Assembly (NCBI RefSeq): GCF_012844345.1
Contig: NZ_CP051625.1
Span: forward strand, 1-64,000
DNA from: Pseudomonas sp. gcc21
GTDB taxonomy: Bacteria; Pseudomonadota; Gammaproteobacteria; Pseudomonadales; Pseudomonadaceae
DNA: 64,000 nucleotides
Direction: 5' to 3'
Part shown: piece by piece, positions 20,970 through 28,922 of the stretch
Position numbering within the stretch: the first letter of the stretch is position 1
Layout of the letters: each line of letters starts with the position of its first letter
Position numbers and translations under genes: made by a program
The notes under the pieces: model-generated
Seen by the model: only the letters and a program-made list of their open reading frames with translations
Databases searched by the model: none
Told to the model about the DNA's origin: nothing

Positions 20970-21038
20970 TGTATGATCCGCATTGATGAGACTGGCGCAA
21001 GTGTGGGCATACTGCTGTCAGCAGCTCGTTAAGGCGGT

Positions 21039-21054
21039 GTGAAAAAAGTGTTAG
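21039..21054 (-). promoter_or_regulatory. ColR-box-like operator between the two envelope arms
   Basis: On the minus strand the site reads CTAACACTTTTTTCAC. It matches, at every defined position, the ColR binding consensus as I remember it for P. putida, (T/C)(T/C)NA(C/G)NN(T/C)TTTTTCAC. It lies 69 bases upstream of the LTA-synthase-like start and about 30 bases upstream of the response regulator. It is oriented toward the minus-strand operon, so ColR probably activates that operon and may autoregulate colRS. Confidence 0.7.
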
Positions 21055-21084
21055 CTAACAGGTTCCAATTGATGAGGCCGATGG

Positions 21085-21768
21085 ATGCGTATTCTGGTAA
21101 TCGAAGACAATCGTGACATTCTGGCCAACGTGCTGGATTATCTGCAGGGCAAGGGCTACACGGTGGACTGCGCCCAGGATGGTTTGTCAGGTCTGCATCT
21201 GGCGGTGAGCGAGCATTACGATCTGATCGTGCTGGATATCATGCTGCCAGGCATTGACGGTTATCAGTTGTGTCAGCGCTTACGCGACGATGCCCAGCGC
21301 GACACGCCGATCATCATGCTGACTGCACGCGACCAGCTGGACGACCGCCTCAAAGGCCTGAAAAGCGGCGCAGATGATTACCTGGTCAAGCCCTTTGCCC
21401 TGTCCGAACTGGTAGCGCGCATGGAAGCCATACTGCGGCGCAGCCAGGGCGGCGCCAGACATCGACTACAGGTAGCCGATCTCAGCTACGACCTGGATAC
21501 CTTGCAGGTAACCCGTCAGGGCAAAGCACTCAAACTCAACCCGGTAGGTCTGAAGCTACTGGAGGTATTGATGCGCAAAAGCCCGGCTGTGGTTCGTCGC
21601 CCGGTATTGGAGGAAGCCCTGTGGGGCGAGGAGCTACCCGACAGCGACAGCCTGCGCAGTCATGTGCACCAGCTACGGCAAGTGATCGACAAACCCTTTG
21701 CCCGGCCCCTGCTGCACAACCTGCATGGCATGGGCTACTGTCTTGCCGAGCGCAGCAATGAAAACTAA
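21085..21768 (+). CDS. colR: OmpR/PhoB-type response regulator, ColR-like
   Basis: This 227-residue two-component regulator has an N-terminal receiver domain with the phosphorylation site Asp51 (IVLDIMLPG), the switch Thr in MLTARD and Lys in DYLVKPF. The C-terminal winged helix (residues 130-225) has VLEEALWGEELPDSDSLRSHVHQLR. It overlaps the sensor kinase start. The neighbourhood (kinase, methyltransferase, InaA-type kinase) is that of colRS-warA-warB in Pseudomonas, where ColR controls outer-membrane and lipid A modification genes in response to metals. QseB/PmrA-like regulators are the alternative by sequence alone. Confidence 0.84.
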   Translation: MRILVIEDNRDILANVLDYLQGKGYTVDCAQDGLSGLHLAVSEHYDLIVLDIMLPGIDGYQLCQRLRDDAQRDTPIIMLTARDQLDDRLKGLKSGADDYLVKPFALSELVARMEAILRRSQGGARHRLQVADLSYDLDTLQVTRQGKALKLNPVGLKLLEVLMRKSPAVVRRPVLEEALWGEELPDSDSLRSHVHQLRQVIDKPFARPLLHNLHGMGYCLAERSNEN

Positions 21769-23020
21769 GCAACCACTGGTTCGACGCATCATTATCGCAT
21801 TTACCTTGATGACACTCATCGTCAGTGGCGGCTTCTCCCTGGGTATTGTGGGGATTGTGCATTTTATTGAAGAACACCTGGTTACCCAGCACATGGCGGA
21901 GGAGCTGGACAGTATTCTCCAGAAGGATCTGGCCCAGGGCCTGCCTCCCAGATTGGATGCCAAGACCCGACTGTATGCGTCGCACATACCTGGCTATGAA
22001 ATCCCAGCGAACTTTATAGGCCTGGAGGAAGGGTTCGTCGAGATCGTCGATGAAACCGGTGACTATTACCTGTTCATCCTTGATACACCCCAACAACGTT
22101 TCATACTGGTGCAGGAACAAGCTGAATTCGAGGCGCGCGAGAATGCACTCTTCAACGTCGTCTTTGCAGGTTTCATTCTCAGCGGTCTGGTGGCCTGGCT
22201 GCTCGGCTGGATGATGGCACGTACCGTCATAGCGCCTTTGGCACGCTTGGCTCAGCAGGTTCGACATCACGGTCAACTGCATACCTTGGCACCCAATCTT
22301 GCACCAGACTATCCGGATGATGAGGTAGGTCATGTTGCCACCGCCTTTGATGAAACGCTCGGACAACTCCGCAGCTCGCTGGAACGGGAACGCTTTTTCA
22401 CCAGCGACGTCAGCCACGAGCTGCGCACTCCGCTGATGATTATCGCTTCTTCTGCAGAATTGCTTGAAACCGCTGAGCTGAACGAACGTGAGCACCGTCA
22501 GCTGGATCGTATTAAACGCGCCAGTGCAGAAATAAGCGAGCTGGTCGAAACCTTTCTGTTGCTGGCCCGAGCCAACACCAAACAGAACCCATTAAGCGGC
22601 AACGCCACGCTTGAGGAGGTCGCGCACGAGCAAGCCAAGCGCTGGGCACCGCGCTTTGCTGACCAGGGTCTGAATTTCCGCCTGATTGTAGAAGAGCCCA
22701 ACGATATGCTCTTCCATGGAGGGTTTCTCAGCACCGTCATGTCCAACCTGATCCGCAATGCCCTGCATTACACCGCAAAAGGCGAGATACGCTTGCTGCT
22801 GTCGGCCAACGGCTTTCGGGTGGAAGATAGTGGCCAAGGGGTACCCAGCGCGCAGCAGGACGATATCTTCAAACCCTTCGTGCGCGGCTCAGAAGCACAA
22901 GGCGAAGGATTGGGCCTGGGTTTGTCACTGGTCAAACGGATCTGCGCGCACCAGGGCTGGGAAGTGCGGATGTATTCTTTGCCTACCGAAGGAAGCTGCT
23001 TTGAGGTAACACTGAGCTAG
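21758..23020 (+). CDS. colS: Sensor histidine kinase, ColS-like
   Basis: This 420-residue inner-membrane kinase has two membrane segments (about 10-35 and 131-153) around a roughly 95-residue periplasmic sensor, then HAMP and the kinase core. The phospho-acceptor is His220 in SDVSHELRTP; the N box is NLIRNALHYT, G1 is EDSGQGVP and G2 is EGLGLGLSLV. The periplasmic part has acidic residues E38, D57, E95 and an ExxE pair (E125, E128). This is nearly the pattern I recall as needed for Zn/Fe sensing in P. putida ColS. The ATG at 21758 lies inside the end of colR. Confidence 0.85.
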   Translation: MKTKQPLVRRIIIAFTLMTLIVSGGFSLGIVGIVHFIEEHLVTQHMAEELDSILQKDLAQGLPPRLDAKTRLYASHIPGYEIPANFIGLEEGFVEIVDETGDYYLFILDTPQQRFILVQEQAEFEARENALFNVVFAGFILSGLVAWLLGWMMARTVIAPLARLAQQVRHHGQLHTLAPNLAPDYPDDEVGHVATAFDETLGQLRSSLERERFFTSDVSHELRTPLMIIASSAELLETAELNEREHRQLDRIKRASAEISELVETFLLLARANTKQNPLSGNATLEEVAHEQAKRWAPRFADQGLNFRLIVEEPNDMLFHGGFLSTVMSNLIRNALHYTAKGEIRLLLSANGFRVEDSGQGVPSAQQDDIFKPFVRGSEAQGEGLGLGLSLVKRICAHQGWEVRMYSLPTEGSCFEVTLS

Positions 23021-23112
23021 CCAGCTTTCACGAAATTTTGACACTCTTTTGACAAGCGCTTGACCGACCTTTGCATATTCTGGCCCGGATAAACCTATCC
23101 GAGAGCCCTTCG

Positions 23113-23805
23113 ATGTCCAAAGCCAAAGCGATCAAGCTGGAGTTTTCCGAGGAGTACGATCAGCAGCATGCCTATCAGTATCTTCAGAAGCACCAGGCCG
23201 ACCTGGCTCGTCGCCTTTCGAACTGGCGCGATATGCAGCTGGCGCGGCATGCACTTAAAGATGCCGGCGAGCCTAACCTCGTACTTGATCTGCCTTGTGG
23301 TGCGGGGCGATTCTGGCCGCTGCTGGCAGAAGCCCCCAATCGCGTAATACTGGCGGCCGACAACTCCGCCGTCATGCTGCAAACAGCGATAGCCGGCCAG
23401 CCGCCTGAAACAGTTGAAAGGGTCAAAACATTCCAGACTTCAGCCTTTGACATCGATCTGGGTGATAATTCGGTGGACAGCATTTTCTGCATGCGCCTGA
23501 TCCATCACGTTGCCGACCCCGAACACCGTCTGGCAATGCTGCATGAGCTTTGCCGCGTCACCCGCGACACGCTAATCATTTCCCTTTGGGTCGATGGCAA
23601 CTACAAGGCGTGGAAGCGCAAGCGGCTGGAGGCACGCCGCACCGCTCGGGGCAATCGTTCAGAGAACCAGAATCGCTTTCTGGTCAACCGCGACACCATC
23701 GAGAGCGAGTTTGAACAGGCCGGCTTCAGCATTCTAAACCACCATGATTTTCTGCCCGGTTACGCCATGTGGCGCGTCTATGTTCTGCGTAAGGTGCGCC
23801 CGTGA
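23113..23805 (+). CDS. Class I SAM-dependent methyltransferase (WarA-like)
   Basis: This 230-residue methyltransferase has the SAM loop LDLPCGAGRFWPLL (motif I), the acidic end of strand 2 in LAADNSAVML, and the MRLIHHVADPEHR post-motif typical of Methyltransf_11/25. The chosen ATG at 23113 follows GAGAGC; the frame opening at 23071 lacks a ribosome binding site. Next to ColRS-like genes and overlapping an InaA-type kinase gene, it corresponds to WarA, described in Pseudomonas as a methyltransferase that works with the kinase WarB on LPS. The acceptor is not readable from sequence. Confidence 0.82.
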   Translation: MSKAKAIKLEFSEEYDQQHAYQYLQKHQADLARRLSNWRDMQLARHALKDAGEPNLVLDLPCGAGRFWPLLAEAPNRVILAADNSAVMLQTAIAGQPPETVERVKTFQTSAFDIDLGDNSVDSIFCMRLIHHVADPEHRLAMLHELCRVTRDTLIISLWVDGNYKAWKRKRLEARRTARGNRSENQNRFLVNRDTIESEFEQAGFSILNHHDFLPGYAMWRVYVLRKVRP

Positions 23806-24440
23806 GTAGCGCATCCTGGCAGCCCAGCGGGCTGCACTCCAGCTTCAGTCAGTTTGGCTTTGAGCATTGGTGGAGCATGGACGGTGAATGGGTCGAGGAG
23901 CCGAACCATCGTCGCGGCGGTGAGAGTGGCGTCAAGCTGCTACCACCGCTACAGCCCGGGCAACGCCCGCTTTACTGCAAGCGCCAGATCGGCCACCTGT
24001 TTCGTTCCTGGTGCCATCCATTTGGCCTGCCTACTGTATTACGTGAACAGCAGGCACTGCTGATCACCGAAGAGCTGAGTGGCTTTGTCAGCCTGGTCCA
24101 ATGGTATGCCGAGCACGCGCCCAAGCTGGACGAAACTAGTCGTAAAGCCGTGCTTCGCCGCCTCGCGCTGGTGCTGCAAAGACCGCATCGCAGCCGCAGA
24201 CAACACGGCAGTTTGTATGGCAAACATATCTACATCAGTTTGACTGCAAATGTGCCGGAAGTGGCTCTTCTGGATCTGGAAAAAAGCCGTATCAGGCTCC
24301 TGCGTAGCAAGGCACAAAGCCATGACCTTTCCCAGCTGCGCCGCCGCCGTGGTGAGATGCCTGAGGCTGACTGGAACTATCTGCTGGAGTGTTATCACAA
24401 CCCGCAACTGGAATGTCAGGTAGCTACACATGAAGCCTGA
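23802..24440 (+). CDS. InaA/LPS-kinase family protein (WarB-like)
   Basis: This 212-residue cytoplasmic protein belongs to the lipopolysaccharide kinase (Kdo/WaaP-like, InaA) family. The N-terminal lobe (QRPLYCKRQIGHLFRS) carries the Lys expected for ATP binding. The catalytic-loop area reads RQHGSLYGKHIYI, followed by LLDLEKSRIRL, whose Asp matches the metal-binding DLE/DFE site. The GTG start at 23802 overlaps the methyltransferase stop. It likely phosphorylates an LPS core sugar in partnership with the methyltransferase. Confidence 0.82.
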   Translation: MSSASWQPSGLHSSFSQFGFEHWWSMDGEWVEEPNHRRGGESGVKLLPPLQPGQRPLYCKRQIGHLFRSWCHPFGLPTVLREQQALLITEELSGFVSLVQWYAEHAPKLDETSRKAVLRRLALVLQRPHRSRRQHGSLYGKHIYISLTANVPEVALLDLEKSRIRLLRSKAQSHDLSQLRRRRGEMPEADWNYLLECYHNPQLECQVATHEA

Positions 24441-24822
24441 TTCCGTATCCAGCAGCAACGCACTGGCGTTGAAAAGCCGTGGAGGTATCGGTCGGGTGTT
24501 CAAAGCCACAGGTTATTCAGTGGCCGGGCTGCGGGCGGCCTTCACTGGAGAAGCGGCGTTTCGCCAGTTGCTGGCGCTGAGCGCGGTACTGGTTCCGCTG
24601 GCCGTGGTATTGGACGTCAGCGCGATCGAGCGCGCGATACTGCTGCTGGTGGTATTTGCGGCGCTGATCGTCGAACTGCTCAACTCGGCTATAGAGGCTG
24701 TAGTTGACCGTATTTCATTGGAACTGCATCCCCTATCCAAGCAGGCCAAGGATATGGGCAGCGCTGCGCAGCTTGTCTCGCTACTGATGATTCTTACCGT
24801 CTGGCTGGTGATATTGATCTAG
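24430..24822 (+). CDS. dgkA: Diacylglycerol kinase DgkA
   Basis: This 130-residue integral membrane kinase phosphorylates diacylglycerol to phosphatidic acid. It has the short amphipathic N terminus, three membrane helices, an acidic catalytic pair in FRQLLALSAVL and the DgkA signature ELLNSAIEAVVDRIS. It overlaps the InaA-type gene by 11 bases and precedes an LTA-synthase-like gene. Such phosphotransferases split phospholipids and leave DAG, so DgkA here makes sense as a recycling partner. Confidence 0.92.
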   Translation: MKPDSVSSSNALALKSRGGIGRVFKATGYSVAGLRAAFTGEAAFRQLLALSAVLVPLAVVLDVSAIERAILLLVVFAALIVELLNSAIEAVVDRISLELHPLSKQAKDMGSAAQLVSLLMILTVWLVILI

Positions 24823-24851
24823 CCGACAGCGCCTGTTGCGACTCCACCTGA

Positions 24852-26966
24852 ATGGAAATCCCCAAACTCATGCGTACTTCTCTTGGTACCGCTGAGCTGC
24901 CTCGGTCGACCGTCGGCCTGCGTAGCCAATTACTCTTTGTGCTTTCGACACTGTTTGCGCTCACCCTGTTACTAACATGCCTGCGTGTGGCATTGCTGGC
25001 CTTCAACTGGGTGCTGGTCGCAGACGCCTCCTGGAGGGATCTGGCCGAGGGCCTCTACAACGGCCTGCGCTTTGACATGCGCGTGGTAATGATTGCAGGG
25101 GCACCGTTGATCCTGACTTTCCTCAGCTCCAGGCTCATGCAACTACGGACATTGCAGTGTATCTGGCTAACACTGGCAGCCCTGTTGCTGAGTTTGTTGG
25201 GTGTGATAGAGCTGAACTTCTACCGAGAATTTCATCAGCGCCTGAACGCACTGGTGTTTCAATACCTGCAGGAAGATCCCACTACCGTGCTGCGCATGCT
25301 CTGGTACGGCTTTCCTGTAGTACGGCTGATGCTGGCCCTGGCGATTGTATCGCTACTGATGTACCGGCTTTTCCGCTGGCTTGACCGTCACACCCGCCAG
25401 CCAGCAGATGCCAACAGAATAAGAATGACCCAACGGGGTGCGATGACGGCCCAGCTGGGCGTGCTGGTTCTATTGCTGCTCAGCGCTACCGTATTGGCCC
25501 GAGGCACGCTGCGCCAGGGTCCGCCGCTGCGATGGGGTGATGCCTTTACTACCGACTCGATGTTCGCCAACCAGCTGGGACTGACGCCCTCCTTGACCCT
25601 CTATGGCGCAGCCAAAGCTCAGTACTCGGAGCACCGCGACAACGCCTGGGTCGACTTGATGCCTGCGGAGCAGGCGACTGGAATCACCCGACAGATGCTG
25701 CTCGGGGTCCACGACCAGTTGGTAGAACCTGAGCTGGCTCCGGTGCGCCGCGACTATCAACCGCCCGAGGACGCTACCCTGCCGATCCGCAACGTGGTCG
25801 TGATTCTGATGGAAAGCTTTGCGGGCTACTACACTGGCGCGCTCGGCTCCTCGCTGCAGATAACCCCCGAGTTCGACAAACTCAGCAAGCAGGGGTTGTT
25901 GTTCACCCGTCACTTCTCCAGTGGCACCCATACTCATCAGGGCATGTTCGCCACCATGGCGTGCTTTCCCAACCTACCCGCGTTCGAATATCTGATGCAG
26001 GAGCCGGAGGGCGGCAATCAGTTTTCAGGCTTGCCTCAGCTTCTTGGCGCACGGGGTTTCAACGATTTGTACGTCTACAATGGCGACTTCGCCTGGGACA
26101 ACCAGCGCGGATTTTTCGGCAATCAGGGCATGACACGCTTCATCGGCCGTAATGACTATGTAGACCCGATTGTGTCTGACCCCACCTGGGGCGTTTCCGA
26201 CCAGGACATGTTTGATAGAGCCGTCATAGAGCTGCGCCAGCTCGATCCCAACCGCCCCTTTTACGCATTGCTGCAGACCCTGTCGAACCACACGCCCTAT
26301 GCTCTGCCCGATACTCTGCCCGTGGACGAGGTCACCGATCAGGGAAGCTATGCGAACGAGCACCTGAGTGCTATGCGCTATTCCGACTGGGCGTTGGGCC
26401 GCTTCTTCGAACAGATCAGGGATGAGCCGTACTACGACCAGACACTGTTCGTCATCGTCGGCGACCACGGTTTTGGTACCCCGCAGCAGCTGACTGAACT
26501 GGATCTGCTGCGCTTCCACGTACCTTTGCTGCTGATTGCTCCGGGCATGGTCGAGCGCTTTGGCGAAAAGAACAACGTTGTCGGCACCCAAGTAGATATC
26601 GTACCTACCATCATGGGCCGACTGGGTGGCGAGGTTCGACACCAATGCTGGGGCCGCGATCTACTTAGCCTTCCAGCAGACGATCAAGGTATGGGTGTGA
26701 TCAAGCCATCCGGTGGCGGCCAGACCGTGGGCATCATCCGCGGAGATAACGTACTGATTCAACCGCGCGACGAAGAACCCAGGCTTTACCAGTATCAATT
26801 AGGCGCCGAGCCGAAGGCCATGCTGCAACCAGCGGTGCCAAAGCCAAAGCACTTGCAAGAGGAGCTTGAGGCCTATGTGCAAGCTGCAACACAGGCCCTG
26901 TTAGATGATAAAGCTGGGGTTGAGGTATCGAAAAACCGAAGCTCAACCGAGGCGACGGTGCCCTAG
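24852..26966 (+). CDS. LTA-synthase-family phosphotransferase, second copy
   Basis: This 704-residue inner-membrane protein has about five N-terminal helices and a periplasmic alkaline-phosphatase-superfamily domain. Features are VVVILMESFAGYYTG, the nucleophile region SSGTHTHQGMFAT, GVSDQDMFDRA, VIVGDHGFGTP and LRFHVPLLLIAPG. It shares the architecture of the 652-residue protein at 19011 but has its own C-terminal extension of about 100 residues. Likely donor and acceptor are a phospholipid head group and an envelope glycan or lipid. The start could be 24852 or the ATG at 24870; neither has a strong ribosome binding site. It ends the colR-dgkA arm. Confidence 0.84.
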   Translation: MEIPKLMRTSLGTAELPRSTVGLRSQLLFVLSTLFALTLLLTCLRVALLAFNWVLVADASWRDLAEGLYNGLRFDMRVVMIAGAPLILTFLSSRLMQLRTLQCIWLTLAALLLSLLGVIELNFYREFHQRLNALVFQYLQEDPTTVLRMLWYGFPVVRLMLALAIVSLLMYRLFRWLDRHTRQPADANRIRMTQRGAMTAQLGVLVLLLLSATVLARGTLRQGPPLRWGDAFTTDSMFANQLGLTPSLTLYGAAKAQYSEHRDNAWVDLMPAEQATGITRQMLLGVHDQLVEPELAPVRRDYQPPEDATLPIRNVVVILMESFAGYYTGALGSSLQITPEFDKLSKQGLLFTRHFSSGTHTHQGMFATMACFPNLPAFEYLMQEPEGGNQFSGLPQLLGARGFNDLYVYNGDFAWDNQRGFFGNQGMTRFIGRNDYVDPIVSDPTWGVSDQDMFDRAVIELRQLDPNRPFYALLQTLSNHTPYALPDTLPVDEVTDQGSYANEHLSAMRYSDWALGRFFEQIRDEPYYDQTLFVIVGDHGFGTPQQLTELDLLRFHVPLLLIAPGMVERFGEKNNVVGTQVDIVPTIMGRLGGEVRHQCWGRDLLSLPADDQGMGVIKPSGGGQTVGIIRGDNVLIQPRDEEPRLYQYQLGAEPKAMLQPAVPKPKHLQEELEAYVQAATQALLDDKAGVEVSKNRSSTEATVP

Positions 26967-27028
26967 CGAATGACTTCTATCAGGATCTGCCGCAGACCGG
27001 TCATCCTCCATAACGTGCAGGAAAAGCC

Positions 27029-27643
27029 ATGAACACCAATGTTCCTCGTGAACCCTGGAATAAAGGCAAGCTAGTCGGGCAGAAAGCACCGCTTCGGCTC
27101 AGAGATATTTGGTCCATTCGAGTAAGGCTTCAGATTTCGGAGAAAACCCGAGATCTAGCTCTTTTCAATCTGGCCATCGACAGCAAGTTGCGGGCTTGTG
27201 ATTTGACGAAGCTCAGGGTCCGCGACATAGCCCATGGTATGCAAGTGACGCCCCGGGCCATTGTGATGCAGCAGAAAACTCATCGGCCAGTCCAGTTTGA
27301 AATCACTGACCAAACCCGGGCTGCGCTTGAGGCCTGGATACATCAAGCCCAGCTGCGAAATGAGGATTTCCTGTTTCCGAGCAGGCTGCACAGGTCAGAT
27401 CATCTCTCCACTAGACAATATGCTCGGATCGTCAAGGCTTGGGTAACTTCTATTGATCTTGATCCCGCCATGTACGGCACCCACACGCTTCGACGCACCA
27501 AAGCGTCACTGATCTACCGTAGGACCAAGAACCTAAGGGCAGTGCAGCTTTTACTCGGCCACACCAAGCTGGAAAGCACGGTTCGCTATCTGGGAATCGA
27601 AGTGGAAGACGCTCTTGATATGGCAGAGCATACTGAAGTTTGA
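27029..27643 (+). CDS. Small tyrosine recombinase/integrase
   Basis: This 204-residue phage-integrase-family protein consists almost only of the catalytic domain. Arg I is in [13 protein letters not shown], the H-x-x-R box is THTLRRTK, His III is in LLGHTKLEST and the nucleophile Tyr is in VRYLGIEVED. There is no N-terminal core-binding domain of normal size, as in the short integrases often found in Pseudomonas beside umuC or integron-like islands. AGGAAAA lies 5 bases before the ATG. A homologous N-terminal fragment occurs at 10885-11068. The intact copy borders a truncated umuC, so this is probably an integration site. Confidence 0.88.
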   Translation: MNTNVPREPWNKGKLVGQKAPLRLRDIWSIRVRLQISEKTRDLALFNLAIDSKLRACDLTKLRVRDIAHGMQVTPRAIVMQQKTHRPVQFEITDQTRAALEAWIHQAQLRNEDFLFPSRLHRSDHLSTRQYARIVKAWVTSIDLDPAMYGTHTLRRTKASLIYRRTKNLRAVQLLLGHTKLESTVRYLGIEVEDALDMAEHTEV

Positions 27644-27941
27644 TCAGCAATAGCGGCGGCTAAAGCCAGGCCGGTGCTATCCCGCCAGAAGCCGCCGGTG
27701 AGGAGCGGCTGCTTTTGGCCGGTTTCTGCCTGTTGCGTCTCTGCTGCCCACTGGCCAAGTCGGATGCACGCGGTGGTCAGTACCAATGCAATTGACTGGT
27801 CAAATGGGTGCAATTGCGCAGGTATGGACTTCAAGCCCCAATTTCCTGGAAAAGAGGTTCTTTCTATGGACATCCGACATCAGAGATTGAGTAGCGGAAT
27901 GTCTGAGCTGAAGTCATGTCCATGGCTGTTCTTCTTTCCTT
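27644..27941. other. Intergenic junction before umuC
   Basis: About 300 bases lie between the integrase stop and the point where umuC homology starts. I see no gene, tRNA or clear repeat. The absence of the umuC 5' third suggests that an integration or deletion end point lies here. Confidence 0.4.
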
Positions 27942-28910
27942 TATCTCGACGAGGCGTTCGCCGATCTCACCGGCGTGGCGGATGCTTTGCAGCTCGGGCG
28001 AAACCTGCGCGCCGAAGTGCTGAAACGCACGGGTATACCCACCGGCGTAGGCATTGCGACCACCAAGACGCTGGCCAAACTGGCCAACGCAGCAGCCAAG
28101 AAATGGCAGCGCCAGACCGGCGGTGTGGTGGATATCTGCGATCCGGAACGCCGCGATAAGTTACTAAAGGCCATGCCGGTGGAAGAGGTGTGGGGCATCG
28201 GTCGGCAGATGACCGCGCATCTGGCCGGTAGCCATATCACCACTGCCTGGGATCTGGCTCAGGCGGACGCCTGGACGCTGCGCAAACAGTACAGCGTGGT
28301 AGTGGAGAAAACGGCGCGGGAACTGCGCGGGACGCCTTGTCTGGAATTGGAGGAGGCCGCGCCACCCAGGCAGGAGATCTGCTGCAGCCGCATGTTCGGT
28401 ACACGCCTGACGGCCATCGAACCTATCCGGGAGTCGGTGGCTACCTACGTCGCCCGCGCCTGTGAAAAGCTCCGTTCACAGGGCTCGCTGTGCAAACGTG
28501 TGCGGGTGAGCATCCGCACCGGCATGTTCAACCCTGATGAAGCCAAGTACGCCAAGGGCGTCGTGTGTGAATTGCCTTATCCGTCGGACGATACCCGGCT
28601 GATCACGGCCTATGCCGTGGCGGGGCTCGGGCAGATTTTTCGGGCTGGGTATGCCTACAGCAAAGCCGAGATCCTGTTGCTCGACCTGCGCCAGCGCGGT
28701 GAATTCACCGACGACCTGTTCGCCGAGGTCCAGCCCGAGGCAGCCGAGCGCGTCATGGGCGTGCTTGACCAGATCAATCAACGTTGGGGCCGGGGCACAT
28801 TGCGCCCCGCGAGCGTACCCCGCGCGCCGGAGTGGGGGATGCGGCGCGAAATGAAAAGCCCGAGCTTCACCACGCGCTGGGAAGAGCTGTGGACAGTGCG
28901 CTGCCGTTGA
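27942..28910 (+). pseudogene. umuC: umuC, 5'-truncated (DNA polymerase V catalytic subunit)
   Basis: Homology to UmuC begins at the YLDEAFADLTG block, equivalent to the SIDE catalytic motif, and runs to the normal C terminus. It keeps the little-finger region (RQEICCSRMFGTRL, KRVRVSIRT) and ends in TRWEELWTVR. The first 100 or so residues, with the first metal-binding Asp and the steric-gate region, are missing. The upstream sequence does not encode them in any frame, and no umuD is present. A product starting at the GTG at 27975 could be made but could not act as a polymerase. Confidence 0.85.
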
Positions 28911-28922
28911 GCGCCTGTCGCA

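Noticed and set aside
23041-23080. A sigma-70 promoter TTGACA...TATTCT before the methyltransferase gene
   Set aside because: The spacing between the two hexamers is about 21 bases, too long for a standard promoter; no better pair was evident.
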